DNA from: Vigna angularis
Taxonomy: Eukaryota > Streptophyta > Magnoliopsida > Fabales > Fabaceae
DNA length: 64,000 nucleotides
Reading direction: 5' to 3'
Assembly: GCF_016808095.1 (NCBI RefSeq)
Contig: NC_068979.1
Coordinates: 21,845,444-21,909,443 of the forward strand
Both the position numbers and the translations under genes were made by a program. Below the pieces are notes generated by a model. That model had not been told where the DNA came from, did not search any database, and saw only the letters and a program-made list of their open reading frames with translations. Below, piece after piece: positions 12,602 to 24,800 of the stretch; position 1 is the first letter of the stretch, and the number at the start of each line of letters is the position of its first letter.

Positions 12602-14080
12602 TTGTGGCAAAAAGTTGAGAGCTTTGTGACTCTAATCTACGATGTGATATGAGTGTTAGTCTTCTGTAGCAGAAATGTAACACAAGCAGAAGCAGACGAA
12701 GAAGGAAGTTCCTGAGTTATGCGTGTTTTCTTCACGCGAAAAATTTTATTCCTTTTTTCTTTCCTTCCTTGTCAACTTTAGAAATATATTATTCTTAATT
12801 TTTAAAATCCTTATTTTCTCATCTTTTCACCTTCGCCAATACGAAAACCTATTTTTTCTATTGAAAAGGATGTCCAGAAGAACAAAAACAACTTTCCATA
12901 CCAAGTTCTCCCAGAACCTACCCCTGTTCAGAACTCATCTCCTATATTTAGACTTACGCCAACGAATTTATTTTAATGGCTTTACTTTATGATATTAAAC
13001 CCACGTGTTTCGAAGACAGGGATTACCTTGTGTTTCACTTGTTTTAACTTGCCAAAAATTGTAAAACTAAGTTAACTAGTATTTCAAATCTCTGATTAAT
13101 AATAAAAATATTTTTATGTTAAAAAAGTATTAGAGAATAAAAATTATGGTGTAATAAAGAAATATACGTATAGTTTTTATTAGTTAAGGATATAAAACAA
13201 TTTTGTGAAAAAAAATAGTATGTTTAATAAGAGTTTCTAAACACTAGTTAAGAAATGAAAAAAAGAATATAAATTTTTATTTGGAGTTATATTAAGAATT
13301 ACAAAGGAGTGCACTACTAAGTTGTTAATAAAAATCGATTTTTTTACCAATTCTCATTAACTTTTTTTTTAGTATGTAAGAGAATATAAAGACAGAGAAA
13401 AAAAAATGGCCTTGGTGAATAAATAATGAGTTAATCATTATTCTTTATCTCTGGTTCATTTGATGAGGATTAGGTATTGACCAGTGATGTAGGCTTGAGA
13501 GGTGTTTCCCGTTGCTTCTTGAAGATTTCGTTCATACTTATCTTCGCCACTTTATGCTGGAACAACTAATATTTATTTTTATTTTGAAACACAATATTTG
13601 TTATTTTAAACCAGAAATTATTCATAAAATGAGATTCTTTCTTAGTTATACTTTGTACCGGTACCAAGTAAAATAAAAATACTCCTATTTCTACAGTTAA
13701 GAAGTGGTTAATATTATTTTACTTTGCTGGAAAGCTGAAAAGAAATAATATAATGAAGATATTGATTATATTCTTTAATTTTTTTAATCCTCTTGAATAA
13801 ACAGAATAAAACGAATAGGGAGAAAACAGTTTTAAAGGTTAAAAATTGTAGTTGTTTAATAATAGGGTGTTGTTTGTTTACTCCTAGAAAGAACCTTGTC
13901 CTGCAGCCTGAGGGTGTGACGCACTTGTTTAGGTGTTATTGTGTGAATGCTTTTTTTGTCAAAAGAAAGAATAGTCTTATTTTACTTTCTGCCATATTGC
14001 AATGACATACATTGATTGCAAATTTCAAATTCCTTTCAAAGTGGGGATCCATGCATTTTCATTATTCCTTTTCAAAAGTC
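12602..14080. other. CYSTM upstream region and AT-rich intergenic DNA
   Basis: This holds the promoter and leader of the minus-strand CYSTM gene at its left end. A TATA-like CTAAATATAG reads on the minus strand near 12950, roughly 350 bp upstream of the ATG. I did not recognise coding sequence in the rest. The open frames at 12723-12992 and 13793-14005 lack motifs. Confidence 0.4.
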
Positions 14081-14082
14081 CA

Positions 14083-14132
<50 letters not shown>
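14083..14132. repeat. (AT)n microsatellite
   Basis: A nearly perfect run of about 24-25 AT dinucleotides. Such tracts are length-variable and useful as markers. Confidence 0.95.
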
Positions 14133-14134
<2 letters not shown>

Positions 14135-14299
14135 CAAAGGTTAGGTTGTATAACTTAGTTGAAGAGATAAGTAAAGAAAATAGGTGTTTCGAAATATAGG
14201 GTTAGGATCAATTTTTAACACTGAATATTATTGATTTTTATATTATTTGTTTGTAGTGTTTGGGGGTGTTCATATAGTGTTTTGTGATTTAATAAGTGT

Positions 14300-15110
14300 T
14301 ACATTGAGTTTTCTAATCCAGTTAGATGATACCTATAAAAGATACTTTGATGTTAAAGTTACTAAATAATCAATCATTATAGTATTAATACAGTTATGCA
14401 TGTCTATGAAAGTAATATCTTAAAGATTTATTTATAGTGATTTTTATAGGTTTTTATCTTTTTGTTTGTCCAATCATATCATAATTGGCATTAACAGGTT
14501 GATTTGTTATTATTATTGTTAATCTAACCACTTTATCAGGATGGTCAACCTGTCGTTTAGTCAAGATGATCATGTCCAAGAGGTCGACCCTTTCGGGATG
14601 TATGGGTACGGCTTGTGGTTGGTCTCCAACGCCAAGTACCACTGATCCTTAGATTGCTTATTTGTGCCACTCAAATGCTCATGCTCGTTTTGTGCCCGAA
14701 CGGAAAATGGATCAAGTCTACTAGTCCATTCGGGTGATACCTACAAAAGGTATTCTGATGTTAAAGTTAATATCGATCGATATAATATTAATGCAGTAAT
14801 ACATCTCTATTAAAGTCATACCTTAGAGTTTTATTTATAGTAATACATCTCTATGATTTCATGATCCAATCATATCTTAATCGATATTAACAAGTTGATT
14901 CGATGTTAATCTAACCATTTTATAATCGGTCAGCCATGTCATTTGGTTAGGGTGGTCAATCATGAGTGATATATTTAAAAAGTCAACCCAAAGTGGTCGG
15001 CCAAGAGTGTCATTAGTCTTGAAGTTTAGATTATTCGACTGATGATTTAGTATCTTGAATTGATCAAACAGATATACAATCAAGATGATCAATCACGAGT
15101 GATATGTTCA
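14300..15110 (+). repeat. Duplicated LTR-like repeat
   Basis: Two diverged direct copies lie about 420 bp apart: 14322-14640 and 14736-15010. Shared landmarks are GATGATACCTATAAAAG versus GGTGATACCTACAAAAG, TTTATTTATAGTGAT versus TTTATTTATAGTAAT, CCAATCATATC, GGTTGATTTG versus AGTTGATTCG, and the GTCAACC-like end. A third fragment (15075-15140) repeats the last part (ATCACGAGTGATATGTTCAAGAGG). The pattern resembles transcribed LTR ends common in plant retrotransposons. No termini, primer site or coding sequence is evident, so the element type is an inference. Confidence 0.55.
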
Positions 15111-15299
15111 AGAGGACAATCAAAAATAGTGGACCAAAGAAGCTCAACCTTATTGAAATACCTCTAAAAAATCATAATACTTTCTTAACAAACTACATAT
15201 GCAACCTTCACACCGAACGAGAATATTTAAAACTCGACTTGAAAAAATTCGATCCAAAAACAGTCCACCAAAAGGATCATCAATCTTGGAGTTTAAACC

Positions 15300-17108
15300 A
15301 TTTTATTGTTAATTAATAATTTGAGATTAACTAAAATCGACATACGGTAAAAGATATATTGGAATAAAAGGAGAGAGGCGACAAAATATCGAAGTTACAT
15401 GTAATAATCTCCAAACAAACCTAAAAAAATATAATAATAATAATAAAATATATGACTAATTTATATAAAAGTTAACACCATTTTTAGTTCAAAATATTAA
15501 AACAATATAACTTTTTTATTTTTGTCCATTGGACTCATATATTCTCATCGCATAAACATATTTTAAGTAAAACATAGGAGTATATATTATATGTGGAAAA
15601 AATCCATAAACGCCTCTTAAGTTTTCTACACCTATTTAAAAACATTTAACTTTATTCTTTGAGGGTTTATTTTAAATTATTTTATATTTTAAGTATAAAT
15701 ATTATTTTAAAATAATACATGTTTGTTTTTTTCATTATTATTAGAGGGTTTGTCTGTCATTACTCTATTATATAATCTAAAATAATACATGTTTGGTTTT
15801 TCATCATTATTATTTTTTCAGTCAGTGGTTTTGCTGAATATATATTAAGTTTCTGAGGAAACAAAAATTACTGGTCACAATTTTTCCTTTGTAAATTTTT
15901 GTGGTTGGAAAGAATATGTCAGAAAAATACATAAAGGAAAATGAAAAGGAGAGTTGAATTTTCAATTGGTGAGATCACGAGATGGTGTTTTTGAAGAAGT
16001 TTGATGATGAATGACAACTATGGAAAGTTCCAAACAACATGACGATGAGATAGGTATTGGCCAATTGGAGTGGTTGGTAATTATTTAGTTATCTTTTTAA
16101 TTAGTTTTTAAGTTAGATTAAGAATGTAAAAAAAAAGTTTTTCAAAACCTTAAAACTTATATTAAATAAAAGAGAATCGTTTTTTTTATTAATATTTATA
16201 AATTTATCCTAATCGGATACCATGTCAATGTCCCAGTTCAACACCTTTATCAAAATATGAGTTTCTTAAGCACAATTTAGGGGATTTATTTATTATTAAG
16301 CTAATTATAGGGTTCTCCAATGACAATCACTTTTTCTGTGTTACCTTTTTTAAATAAAATATTTCTTTTTCCATAAATTAGTTTAATGTGAAGTACTATA
16401 TGAATATTTAAGCAGCAATGACCTTTTGGTATTCATAGTGTTGGGGTGACCAACTCCTCAAAATCAAATTGCATATATGTAATTCCTTTTAGGCTTTGGG
16501 AATTGCTTACTTTTTAAACAAGTAATTACCAGCCACAATCATTAATTACGTTGACAAATAAATAAGCATGAGATGAGGGATCGTGTATTTAATTAAATAT
16601 GATGGTAATTGTCATTGTTAAATAAAGGTCCAATCACTGCTTCCTAAGGTTTTATATGTATAATGAGACATTATTAACCATAAATTTAAGTTAGACAATA
16701 ATGGTGAAAGGATTAAATATGCTTTTATTATTTTTTAAATTAACGAACTTTATTGAGATCCATGTAAAAGAAATTATTCTTTTCTTCTCTATAAATTTTG
16801 AAATTATCATTTTTAGGTTCTATTAAATTTGTGAATTTTAGTTTTAGATTCTATAAAAAAAATATTTATTTTTTTTCTCTCAAAAAATTGGAATCACTAT
16901 TTTCAGTTTATAATATTAATTCTATGATGAGTAAATATCATCTATCTTACTAATCTTAAAAATTAAATGTCACAAATTGAATATTCACAAACTAACATTA
17001 TCTCACAATTTAAATTTGTCTCAATAGGAATAATGAGTTGATATTTCGTTAAATTTAACATTCCTATTTTTTTTATAGTGTTCCATAGCTGTAGGATATA
17101 TTACAACT
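15300..17108. other. AT-rich intergenic region, no gene seen
   Basis: I see no open frame with recognisable motifs and no RNA gene. There are short internal similarities, such as AAAATAATACATGTTTG(T/G)TTTTT near 15710 and 15779, but no element boundaries. Confidence 0.4.
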
Positions 17109-17117
17109 TTAATATTA

Positions 17118-18334
17118 GGATTAAATATGTTTTTAGTCCCTTAAGTATCACACGATTTTGGGTTTAGTCTCTACTCGAAACTTTGATTGCTTTTAGTCCT
17201 CATAGTTTTGAAACTGTTATAAATAGTCCCTAATTTTGGATGGCGTTAACTTTTGTTTGACGTGGCTATCGGCCAGTCCATGTCTGATTCTAGATATGAG
17301 TTTATTCTCTGCCATATTTTCTTTTCTTTTTATTTCAAATTTGCACACAAGCCCCTAAGTTCTTCAATGTTTACACTTCAGAAGGAACACCGTAATTAGG
17401 GTTCAGAAGGAACACCGCAAAGAGATTAAGTCATTGGCAGCCATCTCGCAACGTACAGAAACACAGAAGGCGAAACCCAAATCGTCGTTGAACCTCCAAC
17501 GCAAGGCCGCCACCACCTAGCCTCCATGCCGCCACAAAATCCCAAGCCAACCACCTACAAACCCCAAGCAGAAGTGCCACCGTCATCTCCTTCAAATCGT
17601 GCCATCATCGTTGAGAGAGAAAACTAGAGCCACCAGATGGCAGTTTCATCTTCATCGAACCACCTCGTGCAAGCCAGCGCGTCAACCTCCAAAAACCTGC
17701 AGGAATAAAACCAAGAAGCTAGAGACATAAAAAACCCATCACGAAGCCACTATCCCCATTCTCGCAAGTCATCAACTTCTAGACTTAAGAGAGATTTGCG
17801 CAGCAACTCGCGCCATCTAAGCGCCTCCATAGAAATTCTGCTTCGCGATGAAGCAAGTTGAGCTTCATCAGAGAGCAACCCGCTCTCGTGTTCTTGCCAT
17901 GACGGCGTAGGCGCAACTTTTTTCCTGGTGCTCAATTCAAAACCCTAATTTTGGGTAAAGGGTGAACTGGCATGTGGCATGGTTTCACTGGACAGACTCA
18001 CCTGAGTCAATCCTGCACCTAGCTGGTCAAACAGGGGCTATTATGCAATTTTGAAAAGAAGTTAGGGACTGAAGTGTAAACATTGAAGAAATTAGGGGCT
18101 TGTGTGCAAATTTGGAATAAAAAGAAAAGAAAACATGGCAGAAAATAAACTCATACCTGACATCAGACGTGGGCTGGCCGTTAGCCACGTCAAAAAAAAA
18201 AGTTAACGCCATCCAAAATTAGGGACTATTTATAACAGTTTCAAAACTATTAGGACTAAAAGCAATCAAAGTTTCGAGTAGGGACTAAATCCAAAATCGT
18301 GTGATACTTAAGGGACTAAAAACATATTTAACCC
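17118..18334. mobile_element. Mutator-like long-TIR element, non-autonomous
   Basis: The element has long terminal inverted repeats. About 290 bp from 17118 (GGATTAAATATGTTTTTAGT) matches, with few changes, the reverse complement of the sequence ending at 18334 (GGGTTAAATATGTTTTTAGT). Shared internal landmarks are TCCCTTAAGTATCACACG, TTTGATTGCTTTTAGTCCT and GGCGTTAAC. It is flanked on both sides by the 9-bp direct repeat TTAATATTA (17109-17117 and 18335-18343), the target-duplication size typical of Mutator-like elements. The 600-bp interior (about 17420-18030) is much richer in G/C and contains no intact transposase, so the element must depend on a helper. Confidence 0.85.
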
Positions 18335-18439
18335 TTAATATTATAAACACTTAACTTAAAGAAAACATATAAAAATCCTAATACGATTATTTATAATAGA
18401 AATATTTATCCCTTTTACACTACAAGAATACATATTACA

Positions 18440-20656
18440 CTGAACCAAAAGTGTAAGATAAACTTTGCAAATAAAAAGGAAAAGTCGGAACGTCCTACTT
18501 TAAGCTTTAGCTCCGCTACTACCAACTAGCACCTACTCTCCAAAGACATCACTTAAACTCATACTATTAAGGTGATCATTGCAAAAGAGAAAACAAGTAC
18601 ATATACGAGCAAACACAAACAGAAGAGTAAGCTAAAATACAAAAAGGATATACATACATTTTAAAATAATAACAATATACATCCATATTATGAATCAAGA
18701 AACATATAAAATAATTCCTATCAACCTTGTACTCCGACTATCTAGATAAATGTATAAATGTTGGACTCATGGGGAACATGCATCCATGTATGGTGGAGTA
18801 ACTTGCTCAGAATAATAACTACAACCTTAACCAAAACCATAATGTCATATACCAAGATTAATCTGTCAAACATCTATAGCCAAAATCAGTGACCATAGAG
18901 TAGGACCTCCGGCTACTCTCCACAACATAATCTCTTATCTCTACTTGAGATAGGGTTATTGAGAGTGTCAGGATCATTCCCCAATCCAGGAGACCCTAGT
19001 TCAATACATTACACAACATAACCAACTTAGGATATTGCTCCTTGGAATTCCTTTCTCACATCATACTTAAATACACAATTCACATATTATTCGAATATCA
19101 TTATACATGTTACCCATATGTTTTCATCATACTTAATCATATACATAGCCTCATTGCATACCAATAACATGAATCCACTAAACATCCACCAAAAGAACTA
19201 GAAATAATCCAATCAAGTTATCAAAGTACCAAATACAACTCAAAAGCCAATAAGAACAAGAAAACAGAGAACATAAACCAATGTTGCACCCATGGCGCTC
19301 AACCCTAACATTCTGGCGCTCAGCCCTATACCAATTGGAAAGTGGCGCTCAACACCACTTTCCTAATGCTTAGCCCCAACACCACTGGAATGGAGGCGCT
19401 CAACCCTACAATCCTGACGCTCAGCCCTATACCAGAAAATCAACTCTAAAACTAGCTTTGGTATCCAAATGGTCAAAATGACATCTTAGACAGTGAGAAT
19501 GATTCAAAAACATGTTTATAACTTAAATTAGATAACAATTTGATGATTTGGTAAGGAAATAAGGTTCAACCAATCAATATACAACTAAAACTCATATATC
19601 ATATTCTAAACATTTTACCTCAGATTTAGTTGAACAAAAAGGCTACATAAGTCTTAAATGGCCTAAACACCAACCCAAAACATCAAGTTTCTCTCTAAAA
19701 TCACTCCTTTAGAAATTCACTACTCAAAAACATGCAATTACCCACTCATTAGTCCATTATTGAACTCCATACCAAATTTTATTGGTTTTACAATTTCAAC
19801 AAGTCTTAAATGACTTGAAAATTGTCCCCAAACCTTTGTTTTCTTCATCCAACCAGTTTTACAGAAAAAAACACTTATCAAAACCCCTAAGACAACCCTT
19901 AAACCACATGGTAAACACCCAAAAAGACCACCATCTTATTTTAAACCCTTTCATCAGTTCATTTCTCATCTTAAAATAGTTACCAAAGATCAAATTAGTT
20001 GTCCAAAATCACCATTCATCATCTCAAAATAATATCTCAACAAATCACCTCTCAACTTCCAATATAGACTAAATTAGACCTATAATGATACTTATATCTT
20101 TCCTCTTAAAAATTTAACCAAAGTAAACACCAATACCTTCATATTAAATACCTTCACAAGATCATACCTCATTTCACACATTATACAAAGAATTAAGCAC
20201 ATTTAATTCATTATTTTCACATCAAACACAATTAGCACCAAAACAAGCATTTCATACATAGTCAACTTAGATATACAATAACATACATACTTACAATCAC
20301 AATTTTATACATTATTATCTAATTTAAGTACAAACATTAGCTTTCCTTACCGGTTAAACGACCAAACGGTCTTAAAAGAACCTAAAACCTCTTTCTCAAC
20401 TTAGAGAGATTATATATACAAATCATAAAATCATGATTAGAGTACGCGGTTAGAACTGCTAATCAACAAAGAATCTAAAGGAACACTTAGATGACACACG
20501 CGGTAGAAAATAGTTCACATGCATAAAAAAACGTGAAACCTAGAGAAAAAAGTAGAAATTAACTTACTCTTTTGCAAGAATTGATAGGCTAGACTAGAAG
20601 GCCTTGCCGCAGTGATCACTTTGACACCTTTTGATTTTCAAATAGATGACCCAACA
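18440..20656 (-). mobile_element. LTR-like retrotransposon segment, minus orientation
   Basis: Read on the minus strand, the segment follows the layout of the Ty3-type LTRs elsewhere in this window: a region of GCGCTCA-type repeats (19290-19435), a block with 'ggaggtcctactctatgg', and then 'ttgcaatgatca' (18571-18582). A possible LTR start, TGTTGGGTCATC on the minus strand, lies at 20656. The other terminus and a target duplication were not found, so the boundaries are approximate. No pol sequence is visible. Confidence 0.5.
19290..19435 (-). repeat. GCGCTCAACCC / GCGCTCAGCCC repeat cluster
   Basis: Six or so irregular copies of a motif GGCGCTCA(A/G)CCCTA(A/T) are spaced about 25-30 bp apart within the LTR-like segment. 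The spacing is uneven, and intervening words such as ATACCA and CACCACT recur. Confidence 0.7.
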
Positions 20657-21837
20657 AATAGAATACTTATAGAGAAGGAAGAATAAAAAATAGAGAAACT
20701 AAAATAGAAAAAAACTTACTTATTGTATAGAGAGTGAAAACATATTTAAGTAATAATTAAAATTGAAATTTAATTATAACTAACATGATCATATAAGAAA
20801 GTTATTGTTAATTTCTAATGATCGGAATTTTTTTATAACTTTTAAATATGTATTTTATTCAACAAGTGTTTCTTTAAGGAGGTCTGAGTATTATTGGAAG
20901 CACCTAGTGTGAAAATATGGTTGGGTTTAGAATCGTGTTCATGGTTGATAATATAATATCCGCTAAAATCCACAACAATAAATAAAATATGACGGATTGA
21001 AATCATTCGGTTATTCCTAAAATATAGAATAAATTCTAGTTCAACATTGTTAACTAAAATAATGATAATACCCTAAAAGTTTTGGCATGCAAATAACGAA
21101 CTATCGTAATTTATATAGGAAGTGTTACAGAATAAAAATTTATGTTATCCAAAAAAATTAAACCAGAAATAATTTTCACTGTTATTATTGTACCTGTCAT
21201 ACCTAATATTTAAGGTATTTTTCACTTTGAAGATTTGTTTGTGATGGTTTTATCTTTTAAAAAATATCTTAAAGGATGAAAGAAAGAAAATGTATTTAAA
21301 CTGTCTTATATTTTGACTTCGCCATTAAAAATTATTGGATAAAAAGAGTTATCTAAATTCAATTGTTAACTTTTGAAATTCTGTTATGTGGAGATGTTTT
21401 GCACCTTTATTCGTTTTTCTTTTTGAATATGGGCCAAAATGAACAAGAAAACTTCTTTCATCATACTTTGTTAGTTACTTCTTGCATCACACTCTTTGTT
21501 TCTTTCACATTCTAATGCCATTCTTCACCCCACTAATAACTTATGAACTAGTTATTCAACTGCTACACAACAAGGCTGTTAACATATTCATTGTTCATTT
21601 TCCGTTTATGTTTAGCAGGTCTTGCAGAAAAACAAAAACTAATCTACAAATTCCTTTATAACTGGGACCAGCGAACAACGATCATGACCACACAACATAA
21701 CCTTCTCTGTTCCCACTTTTACCCGCAATAAACAAATTCATGACCAAAAAGCTTGGATTCTCGACGAACATTATTTGAAATTTATCATATCTGTTTAAAA
21801 TTTTCATTAAGTTACACATTTAGCATTTTACAAGCAC
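20657..21837. other. AT-rich intergenic region downstream of the xylosidase gene
   Basis: No gene was recognised. The right end is the 3' untranslated region and terminator of the minus-strand beta-xylosidase gene. Confidence 0.4.
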
Positions 21838-24800
21838 TCAATAAATTTGAATTGAAACAATGTGCTCCACATCCCCTACACTCAAGGTGTGGTGGCCCAT
21901 TGGCAAAATCCTTCTTCCTTGCTCATCTGCAAAGCTCAAGTGTTCACAAGGATGAACCAAAATGCTTGTGTCAGTAGATTTGTTAGCAACAGTATGCAGA
22001 CTGCTAAACCCAACCAACTGGGTTTCTGGAGAACCATCTACAACTTTCGGCCCTTTAGAAAATAACATTACAACATGACTTCCATCCAAATCACCAAGGT
22101 TCGTCACAGAAATATCCACTGAGAAACTCAATGAATTGCAATTTTGCAACTCATTAATTGGAACATAATCAGCTCCATAAACTTCTTTCCGTGCCTGATA
22201 TAGCAATCTTTTTCTAGAACCATCTTTGATTCTTCTTGACAGACTAATTTTACTTGGGGCTGATAAGAAATTGTAGGAAAAATGGCTGTAACTTAAACCA
22301 TGGCCAAATCCATATACTCTACTTCCAGTATAAAAGCGGTAGGTCCTTCCTGGATAACCACGTGAAGGATCAGCTCGCATGTTCATGTCATTCATGGGAA
22401 CATTAGTAAATGCCTCAGGGTACCAAGTCATTGGTAGTCTTCCCACTGCATCACAAAAAGGATTTGGATATTTAAAAATCTTCTTGTGAGAAGAAAAAAA
22501 TCATTTAACAGCAGTTAGCTTAAAATAGTAACTATGACTATTGGAGTACAAAGACCCTTATCTAACTTCAAATGTTCAAAATGGATGAAGACACCCTTGT
22601 CTAACAGCATATTCATTTATAACTTACAAGTATACATACCTGGATTAAACTCTCCAAAGATTATTTCAGCTAGGGCTTTTCCGCCAGCTTCACCAGGGTA
22701 CCCAACCCAAAGAATACTTCCAATTTTATTATTTTCTTCAGCAAAAGAGACATCAAGAGGTCCTCCCCCAATAAGAACTAGAATGACTGGATTTTTACTA
22801 GCATCAGCTACATAGGATACAAGGTCCATCTGTTTACCAGGCAAGAGAAGACTAACTCGATCATGATCCTCTGTCTCTTGCGTTGCATCAAGTCCGACAA
22901 CTACAACAACAAAATCAGCTTGTTTTGCAGTGTCAAGAGCCTCACCAAAACCATTATCAGATTCACACGATACATCATGGCAACCAAAAGAAAATGATAT
23001 CCTCTCTGCAAACTCTCCAAGTCCTCCGTATAAGCTTGTTAAGGAGCAAGGAATTCCTACATTATTAGGTGCAAAATCATGCAGTTCAGTATCAGGGAAT
23101 TGAGGGGTCTTATAAAAGATAAAGAAACATTTAGAGTAATGATGGACTAAAAATTATAAAACACACAAGTAGTAAATTGCTAAAACGATAATTATTTTAG
23201 AATAGAGAAAGTATTTGGCATTTTAGCAGGCATGAATGTCCTGGGTACATAAAGCAGTGGTATATGAAACAAACATTTTGGCAGGGTAGGGATAGCCTGA
23301 CCAGAAATAACTACTGCAAGCAAAATTAAATGAAACAAACAAATGAAGATGGGAAAATTACAACATTCCAATATGAAAATAATACCTGAGTAGCCACCAC
23401 CAAGTTTGGTTGTAGTTGCCATTGGACCAATGACAGCCAAGGAGGCACCAATATCCCTATTCAAGGGAAGAAACTTCCTGTCATTCTTCAGCAGTACAAT
23501 TCCCTGCCTTGCAGCTTCAAGCGCCAGTGTTTTGTGTTCTAGGCTACAAACATCCTTTGATCCCAATTTTCCAAACTGGCCTCTTATAGGGTCTCCATCA
23601 AACAGTCCAAGGCGCAGTTGAACAGAAAAAAGGTTAAGAAGAGCTCTGTCTATATCTTCCTCTTTAATTTTACCTTGTTCAATAGCATGTTCAGTATGTC
23701 TAAGCATAAACGTTCCACAATCAATATCCATACCTGATGAATTGAGAAAGTGTCAGAAACTGTCGAGTTCGAACAATGTTGCTGCAAAAAATTCAATGAA
23801 AGATGCATTTAAACAGACAAACGAAAGCACCTGCTTTGAGAACATCAGCAACAGCATCCTCACTGGAATTAACGTATTTCTGAGACTCATAAACCGTGGC
23901 CACAGCATCACAGTCTGAGGTGATGTACCTATTAAAAAGTCAAAACCACCAATCCTGATAATCAACAAAATATTCTTGTCTATTTTGTTTTTCATCATAA
24001 ATTTTCACATTGCTACAAATTCAAAGACCCAAAATCCCATACCCTTTGAACCCCCACTTGTCTCTAGCCAGTCCCAAGAGTTCCTCACTAGCACAAGCAG
24101 GGACATCGTTCACCGCATTGTAGGAACACATCAAGCAGCTTGCTTTCCCTTGCTGGATACAACCACGAAAAGGTGGCTGATATGTGTCTTCCAAATCCTG
24201 TTGTGATACCTACAATCACAAGACCAATTGATGAAGGCTAACCAACACGTTACAAATCCAAGCAATACTAACAATAAAACCCTTACAAAAAAAACAAAAT
24301 TCTATGCATTGTTAATGTAAATATTTTTACATTATCAACCAACAAGATATAATTCTAAATTGTAATCAATTATTATAAAAATCAATGAATTTACATGTTC
24401 AGTTTAGGAAACCCTTAGATGATGGTCCAAAGCTCTACCATGTCTGGTCCTTTCAAGTGGGTATTCTCTGGCTTCCTAGCAAGACTGAGGGTCAGTACGT
24501 AACTCCATGGACTGTTACTCCATCGTCACAGTACCCCAGTATGCTTGTGTTATCCCCTTAACGACATTTAACCTGGTTGCCTAAGAGCTAGACACTGTAA
24601 GAATCAGTTCGTCACAAAAGGCTAGCACAAATCTAGGACGTAACATAATCTTTAGGTCTCGAGCAGTAGAGGATAATGATGCTAAGGTGTGTCTGAGCTC
24701 TAGATAGGCTGGTAGCTCGGGAGGGTACATTATCAATGGCCATTTGTGATTGTATGACTAAGTGCATTTTAGTCAAATTCCAATTCTAAATTCTCCTACA

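Noticed and set aside
18416..18450. CACTACAAGAATAC, resembling a CACTA terminus
   Set aside because: No partner terminus, subterminal repeats or 3-bp duplication could be found.
23192..23385. In-frame extension of xylosidase exon 4 (protein continues to NTFSILK)
   Set aside because: Family proteins continue with GIPCS..., which is supplied by exon 5; the extension lies beyond a good GT donor at 23385.
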